From Larix sibirica (lineage: Eukaryota; Streptophyta; Pinopsida; Pinales; Pinaceae), in the NCBI GenBank assembly GCA_004151065.3, contig NWUY0300018632.1, forward strand, positions 3,135 to 40,960: a stretch of 37,826 nt of DNA, read 5' to 3'. The position numbers and the translations under genes are program-made. The notes beneath the pieces were generated by a model. It did no database searches and had not been told where the DNA came from. It saw only the letters and a list, made by a program, of their open reading frames with translations. Shown here piece after piece: positions 9,337-20,241 of this stretch; position 1 is the first letter of the stretch; each line of letters starts with the position of its first letter.

Positions 9337-9596
9337 CAAAACTGGCATATAGGGTACAAGTCATTTCCACCATGTATAATTTGCATCATACTTACCATGA
9401 TTTTCATGCCTCAAGATCACAACACATGGAGATGTGACATTGGCCCTCTTACTCCAAAAAATTCGTAACTTTGATGTTAGAGATTACCAACTCATGGGTA
9501 CCCTAGCTTAGACCCCCTGTTGTCTTCCGGTATCCATGTTGAATTTTTTGTTAGGCTCGAGAGAGCCTTAAGGGAGTCCCTTGTGCTCCTCCTTAA
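9337..9596. other. Stretch without recognisable gene; possible start of the Tat 3' LTR
   Basis: No ORF or domain is seen. A 9-base inverted pair (ttgtgatct at about 9328, agatcacaa at about 9413) is the only symmetry noticed. Whether this belongs to the Tat 3' LTR or is older flank cannot be decided, because the 5' LTR is outside the window. Confidence 0.4.
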
Positions 9597-9731
9597 CTGA
9601 GTACTTATTCATCTTCTATCTTATGTGTGCTTCTTCCACCAATGATCTTCATCAAAGTCATTGATCTAGGGATTCTCTAATAAAAGAGATTTACCCACCC
9701 AACATGGATCTCATACCATATTAAGATTAAG
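9597..9731 (-). other. Extra primer site and leader beyond the 3' LTR
   Basis: The minus strand reads TGGTATGAGATCC at 9718-9706, a decayed primer-binding site. About 110 bases follow that align with the leader at 10435-10540 (shared ccaatgat, catcaaagt/cattaaagt, gattctct on the plus strand). An element normally ends at its 3' LTR, so this is part of a further internal copy, as in tandem LTR-internal arrays of small LTR elements. Confidence 0.55.
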
Positions 9732-10040
9732 TGAGCATTGTGGAGATATAAAAAACACACAATAAGCATGAACATAAATATGCGTTGGTGATTTATCCAA
9801 ACCATTTACTAGAAAAACCATCCTTCAAAAGATATATTTCATTACGCTTGGCCAATCCGACCAACACTAGATACTTGAGGCATTTTACAATGGAGTTTTT
9901 TGGGCTTTTAAATAGGCTTCATCACATGCTAATACCATGGACAAATACCATGGACCTATAAAGCACCAATGGTAAGCGCATTAATCACCAAAAACATGTT
10001 AATCTAATTACTTTTTTACCAAGTCAATATTAACCCAACA
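9732..10040 (-). repeat. 3' LTR of the small LTR element
   Basis: On the minus strand it starts TGTTGGGTTAATATTG at 10040 directly after the purine tract. It aligns throughout with 10566-10861, including cattttacaatggagtt and tcacatgctaataccatg on the plus strand. A TATA-like TATTTAAA (minus) sits at 9914-9907, matching TATTTAAT in the other LTR. Unusually, it is followed by a further primer-like site and leader. Confidence 0.65.
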
Positions 10041-10051
10041 TTCCCCCCTTT
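10041..10051 (-). promoter_or_regulatory. Polypurine tract of the small LTR element
   Basis: The minus strand reads AAAGGGGGGAA immediately before the LTR start TGTTGGG. This is the expected place and composition for the plus-strand primer. Confidence 0.7.
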
Positions 10052-10540
10052 AAAATCAACTTGGGATAAACACCTACCCCACTCTAAGTTTATAATCGGG
10101 TGTCTAAGAATAAAAAATGCACCCCCTCAATTATCACTTAGGTCTACATCTAGACTTTACATCGGTGATCCAGTAAACTAGCGTACGCATGCCTAAATAG
10201 GTATTACAACCGTATGCCCATTTATATATGATTAATGTATAACTCCAGAAAATAAATGCTTATAATTGTATTCCAAAGCATGTAATGCTATGAAACAACA
10301 ACATTTTTCATTGCCAACATCCTTTGTGCTCTAAATACAATTACATAAACCAAATATTTATCTTATCATTATATGCACGAGAAAATGAAGATTGAAACAT
10401 ATGTCTACTTATTTACCCCCATTCTTCTTGATTTGATATCCTCTATGTGCTTTTTCTACCAATGATTCACATCAATGCATCTTCATTAAAGTAAATGATC
10501 TATGGATTCTCTCATGAGAGATATTCATCCACCTAAACAT

Positions 10541-10553
10541 GGCTTTGATACCA
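10541..10553 (-). promoter_or_regulatory. Primer-binding-like site (initiator Met tRNA type)
   Basis: The minus strand reads TGGTATCAAAGCC, one base from the common plant copia site TGGTATCAGAGCC. It lies 12 bases after the proposed LTR end. Confidence 0.65.
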
Positions 10554-10565
10554 TATTAAAATTTA

Positions 10566-10861
10566 TGAGCATGGTCAAAGAAATAACAAAACACAAAGAA
10601 GTCACAAGATGAACAAGATATTTTTACAGTGGAAAGTGTTTATCGGGAAACCACGACACAATAAATATCTATTGTTAGCCTTGGTCAATCCAACGAAGCC
10701 ATGGCCACATGTGGCATTTTACAATGGAGTTATTCAAGCCATTAAATAGGTGTCATCACATGCTAATACCATGGGCCCATAAACCACCAATGGTAAACCA
10801 ATTATTGACCAAATACACATTAATCTAATTACTATTTTACCAAGTCAAGATTAACCCAACA
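10566..10861 (-). repeat. 5' LTR of the small LTR element
   Basis: On the minus strand it starts TGTTGGGTTAATCTTG at 10861 and ends near 10566. A TATA-like TATTTAAT lies at 10748-10741. Part of it (10594-10861) is also the beginning of the 3238-bp duplicated block, so a truncated second copy sits at 13833-14100. Confidence 0.65.
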
Positions 10862-11399
10862 TGGATGGCCACTTTGAAGAGAAAAAATGCAAGAGGGTAA
10901 GTAAGATAATAATGAGAAGGTGGGAATGATGGTTTCCTAATTCTCTACCCTCATTCCTCCAATATAAATCTAACATGAAATCGTCCTCTATAATGCATGC
11001 CCATGAGTCCTTTTTCATAGTTAGAAATAGAACCTCATTAAGAACTACATATTATATGAATGCTCTCACTCCACTAGTTGGATTCCATGTGCTCGTTGAG
11101 ACTTTAAGGAAATATAAGGGATAGAGTAGGAATTCTGAGAGCTCCAAATTGGTATGTATTTGCCCCTACATTATTTCAATAGGTCCATGAACATTAATTC
11201 ATTTTAATCTAGTCAAATTTTCATCTTCACACAGGGTGTGCAACTACAAAGGATTATTTGTGTGAATGGAACTAGTAATAAATGATTACCATGTTACCTG
11301 TGAGTGGTCAACTAATATTTTGACTTTACTAATGGGGTAAAATTATCCATGAATGTGTACGATGGACTACCTTTTTCTTCCAAGGAACAACTTTGCAAA

Positions 11400-11578
11400 A
11401 AACCCTCCAAGTACTTTCCAATGATTCGTTGATGGTAAATGGGGTAAACAATCAGCCCTGATTATGGAGCTTGACCCCGAGGGGATCAAGATAATCAAAC
11501 TCGTGACCTCACCAAATTTGGGGGAAGATATATCACGTCTGGCTCATGACTGCTTGAGCTAACCCTCAAGGCTATATA
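11400..11578 (-). repeat. tRNA-derived SINE-like sequence (also at 14639-14817)
   Basis: The minus strand carries a tRNA-like pol III A-box region, GGTTAGCTCAAGCAGTCATG (around 11562-11545), and about 50 bases later a B-box-like GTCACGAGTTTGATTATC (around 11506-11489), a decayed GGTTCGAATCC. The order and wording match heads of plant tRNA-derived SINEs. A small hairpin (cttgacccc/ggggatcaag) follows at 11469-11490. The 3' end is not defined and no target duplication was found, so this is a candidate only. Confidence 0.4.
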
Positions 11579-11600
11579 ATGATGATGATGATGATGATGG
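11579..11600 (+). repeat. (ATG)n microsatellite
   Basis: Seven uninterrupted repeats of the trinucleotide. In copy 2, near 14818-14839, one unit carries an A-to-G change. Confidence 0.9.
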
Positions 11601-12362
11601 ACTACCTTATGCAAGTCATATGTGAATTAATGATGTTTCTTGGTATGACCACCCATATGACATAGGTGAGAGAAATTAGGGTGACAACAATTTCCCCTTG
11701 ATGTTTGAGGTTAGGAACATATTGTATAGCTAAAATGCATCATGTGTTTCTTACCCAAGTGTTGTTGCAAAGAAGCTAGAGAGGGAGAGAGAAAGCAAAC
11801 CTAGGAAGAAGGATTGCCTAGGGAGAAGCGATGGAGGCCACCAGAAAAACAAGCAAGAGTAAGGTGATGCATACAAATGATCTTATAAATGAGATATGCA
11901 TCCCCATGCTTGTGATAATTTCAAATCAAGTTACAATATGAGTTGATGGCAATAGGGAGCAGATCTAAAATACATTTAAAAATGAATGTTGTTTTTGTAG
12001 AAACACATATGAGGGAACAATGTCACTGTGGGGGGGTGGAGAACTACACTAAAAGGATGTCCATAAAGGTGTGGGGGTGGAAAATATGGGGAGTCACTTG
12101 AATGGTGGCTCCTCCATGAGGGCTCTAATTAATGTTGAAAATGGCCATACATTTATGGGGGTCTTTGACTGGATTTGGATCACTACAACAATCAATGCAT
12201 ATGAATCTCCACGACGCGATAGTGAGTGAATTTGAGCATGTGAGAAATGATCAAGTAAAAGATAAATAATGAAACTCCTTTCTCAGTCAAAGGCCTTCCA
12301 TCGATGAGGTAAATTAAGTTATTGAACCCTCTCAACCGACCCCCGGGATAAATTAGCTAATT

Positions 12363-12554
12363 TTAATAAGGGAAAATTTGATCGAAATGGGGAATTGAGG
12401 ATCCCCTAGAAACCAACATGAGGTGCAGAACATCAAGCAATAAATGTATCTCATTGAAACTTTGGCATTGTACACAAGCTATCCAAGGAGTAAGATATTT
12501 AGGAATTCCCTTGAACATAGCATAAATAATGACTAACTTGGGAAATGACCACAA
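12363..12554 (-). pseudogene. Short ORF resembling a copia pre-integrase segment (copy 1)
   Basis: A minus-strand frame of 63 codons from ATG 12554. The stretch MFKGIPKYLTPWIACVQC resembles the G(I/L)P....C..C segment before the integrase in Ty1/copia polyproteins, but only one half of the zinc-binding pattern is visible. It lies on the same strand as the small LTR element. Flanking sequence on both sides contains stops in this frame. The resemblance is weak and could be chance. Confidence 0.3.
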
Positions 12555-12735
12555 ATCAAACTAACATAACTTGACTAGATGTTAAGGTAAATATTTGAAG
12601 GTGAGTAATGTAGAAGTTGGGTTGTAGACCATGTAGACAAGGCATACTGAGGACATGAGGGGACTCATGGATCGAGATAACTAGTAAAATAAATGGTACA
12701 TACAAAAATAGGGAACCATAACAATGTAGTCAACT

Positions 12736-12821
12736 AGGTGGAAATGAGTGGGATGCAATAGACCAATGGATTGTGTATAGGTGGGAATGAGTGGGATGCA
12801 ATAGACCAATGGATTATGTAT
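12736..12821 (+). repeat. Two tandem copies of a 43-bp unit (also at 15975-16060)
   Basis: Units begin at 12736 and 12779 (aggtggaaatgagtggg / aggtgggaatgagtggg) and share gatgcaatagaccaatgg. Only two mismatches were noticed. Confidence 0.8.
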
Positions 12822-13831
12822 AGATGAACATACATAGTTGACTCTATATAGATTCCATTAATAAGGGAAGGAAGGGCTACTAACATAAAATATTTTTTAA
12901 AAAAAGATAATGCTAATGATTAAGAAAATAATTGATAACTCTCATGCTTTGATTTCATGGATGTTTTGTTGATGCTTTTGTATTTTTTTCTCTTATAAAA
13001 AAAAATTTATGGTTTTCTATTACAATGAATAAAATAATTTTAATTTGTTACAAGCAAGGAAATGGGTGCCCAAATTTTGACCAAGCAACTTTGAACTATA
13101 TGTACAAAAAGAATGATGACATATTATAGCAACTATGGGTATGGGCACCATGGACATGTCCCCTTAACAAGATATTGAATGTAGGGAACAATTAAAGATG
13201 GTCTTCGGTGCATGGTTGATACCAGAGACCAATTTGATGTAACAAATCTATGGGATTAAATCTCTCTCCCCCGAATATTACTTCTCAATTATCACATTAT
13301 GATGTATATGTATATGATGGAGAATTAATGACCATAAGTATCATGGGGGTTGGAAATTAAAGTTTGATCCATTAATGATACATTTCATAAAACCCTTAAT
13401 ACCTCAAAAATTGTTAGATGGAGTTTAATTATATGAAACAATGCATAAGTGGCCTAAAATGTAATTATATAGGATCACATACACTTGTTGGCACCTACAA
13501 CTTTTTATTCCTTGATTTTGAACATTCATATCTAACCTAGCAAGTCAAAATGCCAGCGACACCTCAAAACCATTTTTTCCATTAAAAAATATGGCACAAC
13601 AAAAATTATTTTTCATTAATAAAATGCTTACCATAGTGTGCATGAGGGTCCTATGATCAAAATGAAACTTGTTTCCTAGATCCTAAATTTTAAAAATAAA
13701 AATAAAAAAATAAAAAAAATAAAAAATGTTCTTCTTGTGAGAGTTATGGATCTATCAAGTTGGCCACTCACTCTGATTTTACCAAAATGGACTAGCTTTA
13801 CAAAAAGGAATGCTCAATATTTATTACAAGG

Positions 13832-13832
13832 N
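13832..13832. other. Single ambiguous base (N) at the junction of the two copies
   Basis: One N separates the last base of copy 1 from the first base of copy 2. A one-base placeholder gap is a plausible reading. Confidence 0.9.
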
Positions 13833-16800
13833 CAAAGAAGTCACAAGATGAACAAGATATTTTTACAGTGGAAAGTGTTTATCGGGAAACCACGACACAA
13901 TAAATATCTATTGTTAGCCTTGGTCAATCCAACGAAGCCATGGCCACATGTGGCATTTTACAATGGAGTTATTCAAGCCATTAAATAGGTGTCATCACAT
14001 GCTAATACCATGGGCCCATAAACCACCAATGGTAAACCAATTATTGACCAAATACACATTAATCTAATTACTATTTTACCAAGTCAAGATTAACCCAACA
14101 TGGATGGCCACTTTGAAGAGAAAAAATGCAAGAGGGTAAGTAAGATAATAATGAGAAGGTGGGAATGATGGTTTCCTAATTCTCTACCCTCATTCCTCCA
14201 ATATAAATCTAACATGAAATCGTCCTCTATAATGCATGCCCATGAGTCCTTTTTCATAGTTAGAAATAGAACCTCATTAAGAACTACATATTATATGAAT
14301 GCTCTCACTCCACTAGTTGGATTCCATGTGCTCGTTGAGACTTTAAGGAAATATAAGGGATAGAGTAGGAATTCTGAGAGCTCCAAATTGGTATGTATTT
14401 GCCCCTACATTATTTCAATAGGTCCATGAACATTAATTCATTTTAATCTAGTCAAATTTTCATCTTCACACAGGGTGTGCAACTACAAAGGATTATTTGT
14501 GTGAATGGAACTAGTAATAAATGATTACCATGTTACCTGTGAGTGGTCAACTAATATTTTGACTTTACTAATGGGGTAAAATTATCCATGAATGTGTACG
14601 ATGGACTACCTTTTTCTTCCAAGGAACAACTTTGCAAAAAACCCTCCAAGTACTTTCCAATGATTCGTTGATGGTAAATGGGGTAAACAATCAGCCCTGA
14701 TTATGGAGCTTGACCCCGAGGGGATCAAGATAATCAAACTCGTGACCTCACCAAATTTGGGGGAAGATATATCACGTCTGGATCATGACTGCTTGAGCTA
14801 ACCCTCAAGGCTATATAATGATGATGATGGTGATGATGGACTACCTTATGCAAGTCATATGTGAATTAATGATGTTTCTTGGTATGACCACCCATATGCC
14901 ATAGGTGAGAGAAATTAGGGTGACAACAATTTCCCCTTGATGTTTGAGGTTAGGAACATATTGTATAGCTAAAATGCATCATGTGTTTCTTACCCAAGTG
15001 TTGTTGCAAAGAAGCTAGAGAGGGAGAGAGAAAGCAAACCTAGGAAGAAGGATTGCCTAGGGAGAAGCGATGGAGGCCACCAGAAAAACAAGCAAGAGTA
15101 AGGTGATGCATACAAATGATCTTATAAATGAGATATGCATCCCCATGCTTGTGATAATTTCAAATCAAGTTACAATATGAGTTGATGGCAATAGGGAGCA
15201 GATCTAAAATACATTTAAAAATGAATGTTGTTTTTGTAGAAACACATATGAGGGAACAATGTCACTGTGGGGGGGTGGAGAACTACACTAAAAGGATGTC
15301 CATAAAGGTGTGGGGGTGGAAAATATGGGGAGTCACTTGAATGGTGGCTCCTCCATGAGGGCTCTAATTAATGTTGAAAATGGCCATACATTTATGGGGG
15401 TCTTTGACTGGATTTGGATCACTACAACAATCAATGCATATGAATCTCCACGACGCGATAGTGAGTGAATTTGAGCATGTGAGAAATGATCAAGTAAAAG
15501 ATAAATAATGAAACTCCTTTCTCAGTCAAAGGCCTTCCATCGATGAGGTAAATTAAGTTATTGAACCCTCTCAACCGACCCCCGGGATAAATTAGCTAAT
15601 TTTAATAAGGGAAAATTTGATCGAAATGGGGAATTGAGGATCCCCTAGAAACCAACATGAGGTGCAGAACATCAAGCAATAAATGTATCTCATTGAAACT
15701 TTGGCATTGTACACAAGCTATCCAAGGAGTAAGATATTTAGGAATTCCCTTGAACATAGCATAAATAATGACTAACTTGGGAAATGACCACAAATCAAAC
15801 TAACATAACTTGACTAGATGTTAAGGTAAATATTTGAAGGTGAGTAATGTAGAAGTTGGGTTGTAGACCATGTAGACAAGGCATACTGAGGACATGAGGG
15901 GACTCATGGATCGAGATAACTAGTAAAATAAATGGTACATACAAAAATAGGGAACCATAACAATGTAGTCAACTAGGTGGAAATGAGTGGGATGCAATAG
16001 ACCAATGGATTGTGTATAGGTGGGAATGAGTGGGATGCAATAGACCAATGGATTATGTATAGATGAACATACATAGTTGACTCTATATAGATTCCATTAA
16101 TAAGGGAAGGAAGGGCTACTAACATAAAATATTTTTTAAAAAAAGATAATGCTAATGATTAAGAAAATAATTGATAACTCTCATGCTTTGATTTCATGGA
16201 TGTTTTGTTGATGCTTTTGTATTTTTTTCTCTTATAAAAAAAAATTTATGGTTTTCTATTACAATGAATAAAATAATTTTAATTTGTTACAAGCAAGGAA
16301 ATGGGTGCCCAAATTTTGACCAAGCAACTTTGAACTATATGTACAAAAAGAATGATGACATATTATAGCAACTATGGGTATGGGCACCATGGACATGTCC
16401 CCTTAACAAGATATTGAATGTAGGGAACAATTAAAGATGGTCTTCGGTGCATGGTTGATACCAGAGACCAATTTGATGTAACAAATCTATGGGATTAAAT
16501 CTCTCTCCCCCGAATATTACTTCTCAATTATCACATTATGATGTATATGTATATGATGGAGAATTAATGACCATAAGTATCATGGGGGTTGGAAATTAAA
16601 GTTTGATCCATTAATGATACATTTCATAAAACCCTTAATACCTCAAAAATTGTTAGATGGAGTTTAATTATATGAAACAATGCATAAGTGGCCTAAAATG
16701 TAATTATATAGGATCACATACACTTGTTGGCACCTACAACTTTTTATTCCTTGATTTTGAACATTCATATCTAACCTAGCAAGTCAAAATGCCAGCGACA

Positions 16801-17070
16801 CCTCAAAACCATTTTTTCCATTAAAAAATATGGCACAACAAAAATTATTTTTCATTAATAAAATGCTTACCATAGTGTGCATGAGGGTCCTATGATCAAA
16901 ATGAAACTTGTTTCCTAGATCCTAAATTTTACAAATAGACATAAAAAAATAAAAAAAATAAAAAATGTTCTTCTTGTGAGAGTTATGGATCTATCAAGTT
17001 GGCCACTCACTGTGATTTTACCAAAATGGACTAGCTTTACAAAAAGGAATGCTCAATATTTATTACAAGG
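13833..17070 (+). repeat. 3238-bp block, copy 2
   Basis: The same content as 10594-13831. It begins immediately after the N and runs on without a break into 17071 onward, whereas copy 1 runs on without a break from the sequence left of 10594. That is the pattern of two contig ends overlapping. Confidence 0.95.
15602..15793 (-). pseudogene. Short ORF resembling a copia pre-integrase segment (copy 2)
   Basis: Identical to the ORF at 12363-12554, because it lies in the second copy of the 3238-bp block. Its preservation shows only that the two blocks are nearly identical, not that the ORF is under selection. Confidence 0.3.
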
Positions 17071-17210
17071 CCAAATTAAATGATTCAACTTGGAGAGTGT
17101 GTGTCGAGTCATTACACACCTTCCTACAATTCAAATTTGTTAATCTAATACCTAAAACAGTATGTTATACAAAAATACATTGAATTTATCTTTTTATTTC
17201 CACGGGGTTA
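16488..17210 (+). repeat. Diverged duplicate segment, left member
   Basis: Aligns with 17642-18320 over about 700 bases at an estimated 70-75% identity. Shared anchors include aatctctctccccc, catttcataaaac, accattttttccatt and gattcaacttggag. No coding capacity. Confidence 0.7.
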
Positions 17211-17641
17211 AAAGTAGGGTTGATTGCCTTAATGAAATGAAGTCTATGACCTATAGTTAATAATAACTTGAAGTAAAAATATTCCAACCTGGACCTACCA
17301 ATATTTTCTACCACCTCTCATACTCAATTTTGTGAAAATAACAATTAATATTATTTGCCAAATTTCACAATCATTATGAAAATGCAATCCAAATCAAGTA
17401 CAACCAAGCTATAAATTTTGATTGAGACATATTTAAACAATAGTGAACCCATCTACCCACGGAATAGGCCTGCCAAAATGCCTACATATCTATTCTTCTC
17501 ACTTTTATACAAGTTTGACAAAATGCACGCTAAAGAAAAATTATGCATGCAAAAGGAAGTCTTAAGCATCGACATGATACTTAAGGACTCCCTGGGCCTT
17601 CTATCATGCTCAATACTCATGACGATATAACCCTCTTAATC
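17211..17641. other. Stretch without recognisable gene
   Basis: AT-rich sequence between the two diverged duplicates. A 70-codon frame at 17418-17630 has no recognisable feature. Confidence 0.5.
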
Positions 17642-18320
17642 ATCTATATGATTCAATCTCTCTCCCCCGCTCTTACTCATCAATGATCAGGTCAAGATGT
17701 ATATACATCAGATCGAGAAGTAACGACCATAATTGTTGTGGTGGTTGAAAACTATAAGTTAGATCCATTAACAATACATTTCATAAAACAATACACAAGT
17801 GACCTAGAATGTAATCTTGAAATACATACCTTGATGACATCTAGGACCCCTTATTCCCTCATTCTAATTGTTCACATTTAACTTAGCATGTCAAAATGTT
17901 AAGTGGTGTTTCAAAGACCATTTTTTCCATTCTAAAATAGAGCACAAGCAAAAATAATTGGCCTTAATAAAATGCACGCCACAAATTTAATGAGTGTACT
18001 ATGTTCAAAATGAAATTTAAGTCCTTGAGCCTTATTAGTATTTGACAATCTTCCATAACCAAAGCATTGAACCATTCTTCAGAAGTGAGTTATGGATTTG
18101 CCAAATTGGCCTCTAACCATGATTTTTTCAAAATTAGCTAGCTTCATTAAAATGCATGTCTAACCTTTATTTATAAAACCAAATTGAATGATTCAACTTG
18201 GAGTGTGTGTTTAATCATTACACATCTTCCTAAAATTCTAGATTTTTAATTTAACACCTAAAAATTTATACTATACAGATATATTCTAAATTTGACTATT
18301 TTTTTCCCACGAAATAAAAA
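17642..18320 (+). repeat. Diverged duplicate segment, right member
   Basis: Older duplicate of 16488-17210 in the same orientation about 1.1 kb away. The level of divergence shows that this duplication is far older than the near-identical 3238-bp pair. Confidence 0.7.
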
Positions 18321-18591
18321 TCAAGGTATACATTATCCTTGTTAATTATATAAATTCAAGTAATTAATTTTCAACTAAGAAAATCATCTACAATTATCCA
18401 ATAAATAATATACTAAGCGACAAAGCCAAGATTCAATTGCATATAAATTCAAATAATTGATTTTGGGCTAAGGCTCTTTGTTTTTTCCATCACAATAGAA
18501 AAGCCTTTCAAGTACAGTGAAAAAAACATCACCTTCACTTTTGGTCACATGTTACTCTATGCGTACTTACCCTATAAGAAACTCATCTCTT

Positions 18592-18675
18592 GGTTCAAAG
18601 TACAAAATGACCCCTTGTCATTTGGGTCAAAGTACAAAATGACCCCTTGTCATTTGGGTCAAAGTACAAAATGGC
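18592..18675 (+). repeat. 32-bp tandem array, 2.6 copies
   Basis: Units start at 18592, 18624 and 18656, each carrying tcaaagtacaaaatg(a/g)cccc. The last unit is partial. The first two differ by one base. Confidence 0.9.
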
Positions 18676-19483
18676 CCCACATTAGCTGAGTTGGCACCAA
18701 AGGGGTGGAACCACCAAGGGGCGAAGACATATAAATCATAATGCCATCACATACTTCAACTATTGTCCAAAATCCTGTCCTCACAAGTTTATCAAATATA
18801 TTTCACTATTCTCCAAAATATTGACCCTACAAGTTTAGCAAATACATCAACTATAAGCCCAATTTCGAAGCGAACAAGTGCATCGATGTTGACTTTATCC
18901 GCATGCTACCAACACAAATTTTTCTATGTTTTGGGTAACTATGATTATCAATTTTTAAGTAATGATAGAGTAACAAGAGAAATAGCTGCAAAGCAGCTAG
19001 TCCCTGCTTTAAAATTATGTAAATATTTTATCTAATTAATAAACGAAATAAAAACTTTTTTATTAAACAGAGATTAGATGCATTGAAATTTAAAAAAAAA
19101 AAACTCTATTATATATATGAATTTGTGATAGCTATTTTATCAATGTCAAATTTTCAATATTACATTCTCAAATTATGAATATTTATACTGGTAAATTATA
19201 ACTTTATAATATTAAACATTTTTAATACTTCAAGTATTATCACTTTCTTCTTCATTTATATGTAAATTAAAAAAAATATATCAATTCAAAATTCAAATAT
19301 TTATATATATATAAAATTACAAAAAAAATTATGTATAAAGACAAAAATTATTGTGTGAAATATATATATAAAGCTACAAAATATGCTTACCTTATATTGT
19401 ATGCAAATTTTTGTGCATTTTACTTCTATTATGACTTTACATGTTTTGTGCTTCCATAGTGCACAATCATACTTAATAAAGCA
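18676..19483. other. Stretch without supported gene; strongly AT-rich from 19040
   Basis: A frame at 18763-19035 is open for 90 codons but shows no motif. The sequence at 18917-18970 (tctatgtttt...aactatgattat) is similar to 25215-25262, so this belongs to the same repeat family as the segments that follow. From 19040 to 19400 it is almost pure A and T. Confidence 0.5.
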
Positions 19484-20146
19484 AATACTTATGCAAGTCA
19501 AAGTGAGTGTTAGTGCATGTAAATTAGCTATAAAGTATCTAGTCAAGGAGTAGTTTCATATAATTTGTATGAGGCATTATGTCATATGGTTTGTTGATAT
19601 TTAATTTTTGTTAGTGATGAATCTCATTGACATACATTAATGTTATTACTATATGCGTATGTGAACATTGTATAAATTCTTAATGTTTATAAACAATTGT
19701 ATGGTCATTTTGCAATTATTTAGATTCATAATAAAAATAATGGTTTGTGGGTAGCTATTTTATTTTAGAAACTATTAATGAGTGATGGAATCTCTAACCT
19801 ACATCAAGATGTATCGGCAATCTTGAATGTTCTAGTAGTAAGAAGTAATCTCTCAATGTTGATTATAAAAGATTCATCTTAACCTATGCAATGAATGCTC
19901 CAACATATTTTAACATATTTTGAGAAATAAATGATGACCAACATCTTTTTAATTCGCGAGTGCATGATAGTGACATTCATACCACTTGCCTAGTGGCCAC
20001 TACATAATCATCACTGTAATGACACGGACATGTAAGTGTTGGACAAACTTTCTATGTCATTACAATTATGCACACTAAATTCAAGCTTGGGAAGGTTTGA
20101 CTACAAATTGTATTTATTGTTAAAATTTCCAAATTATATTAATATG
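19484..20146 (+). repeat. Paralogous segment A, copy 1 (left part)
   Basis: Aligns with 23763-24490 at roughly 90% identity: gtcaaagtgagtg, ggaatctctaacctacatcaag, ttgattataaaagattcatc. The match stops at 20146 (aatatg) and resumes in copy 2's order at 22346. No coding capacity. Confidence 0.85.
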
Positions 20147-20241
20147 TACTATGTCTGGAGATACATTTCATGAAAATTGCGCACTATGTCAAAGTGTGAA
20201 ACCTACACAACACTGTAGGGTAAATTGTTAAAAAATTGCAG

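Larger units (their letters stand above)
1..9340 (+). mobile_element. Degenerate Ty3/gypsy retrotransposon, Tat lineage (3' boundary approximate)
   Basis: The order of recognisable parts is leader, gag with zinc knuckle, aspartic protease, reverse transcriptase, Ty3-type RNase H, HHCC integrase, GPY/F tail, a second RNase H of the archaeal/plant-like type, then an antisense ORF. A second RNase H is a hallmark of the plant Tat lineage (Ogre, Retand and relatives). The 5' LTR lies left of the window. The 3' end is placed near a duplicated purine run at 9269-9336, but I could not delimit a 3' LTR. Every domain carries stops or frameshifts, so this is an old, inactive copy. Assignment to Ty3/gypsy is firm; assignment to Tat rests on the extra RNase H and on overall resemblance. 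Confidence 0.85.
9732..10861 (-). mobile_element. Small non-coding LTR retrotransposon (TRIM/SMART-like), minus strand
   Basis: Read on the minus strand: an LTR starting TGTTGGGTTAAT at 10861, a primer-binding-like site TGGTATCAAAGCC at 10553-10541, about 500 bases without coding capacity, a purine tract AAAGGGGGGAA at 10051-10041, then a second LTR starting TGTTGGGTTAAT at 10040. This is a complete LTR retrotransposon plan of about 1.1 kb, so replication would depend on enzymes from elsewhere. The TGTTGGG ends and the initiator-Met-type primer site point to the Ty1/copia side. LTR 3' ends are put at the shared TGAGCAT on the plus strand (10566, 9732), but may lie closer to the primer sites. 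The LTRs are clearly diverged, so it is an old insertion. Confidence 0.65.
10594..13831 (+). repeat. 3238-bp block, copy 1 (near-identical to 13833-17070)
   Basis: Starts caaagaagtcacaag and ends ttattacaagg, directly before the N at 13832. Every coordinate maps to copy 2 by adding 3239, with no net length difference. Differences I noticed: 11543, 11591, one near 11659, three in the A-rich run near 13690-13700 and one near 13770. It contains most of one LTR of the small element, a tRNA-derived SINE-like stretch, a microsatellite and a copia-like remnant, but no intact gene. See the findings for the artefact argument. Confidence 0.95.

Noticed and set aside
9328-9421. Nine-base inverted pair ttgtgatct / agatcacaa as ends of a small transposon
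   Set aside because: Too short, no target duplication, and the left half belongs to the 34-bp tandem repeat.
19301-19546. Minus-strand 81-codon open frame rich in Ile, Phe and Cys
   Set aside because: Explained by extreme AT content; no motif and no similarity to neighbours.
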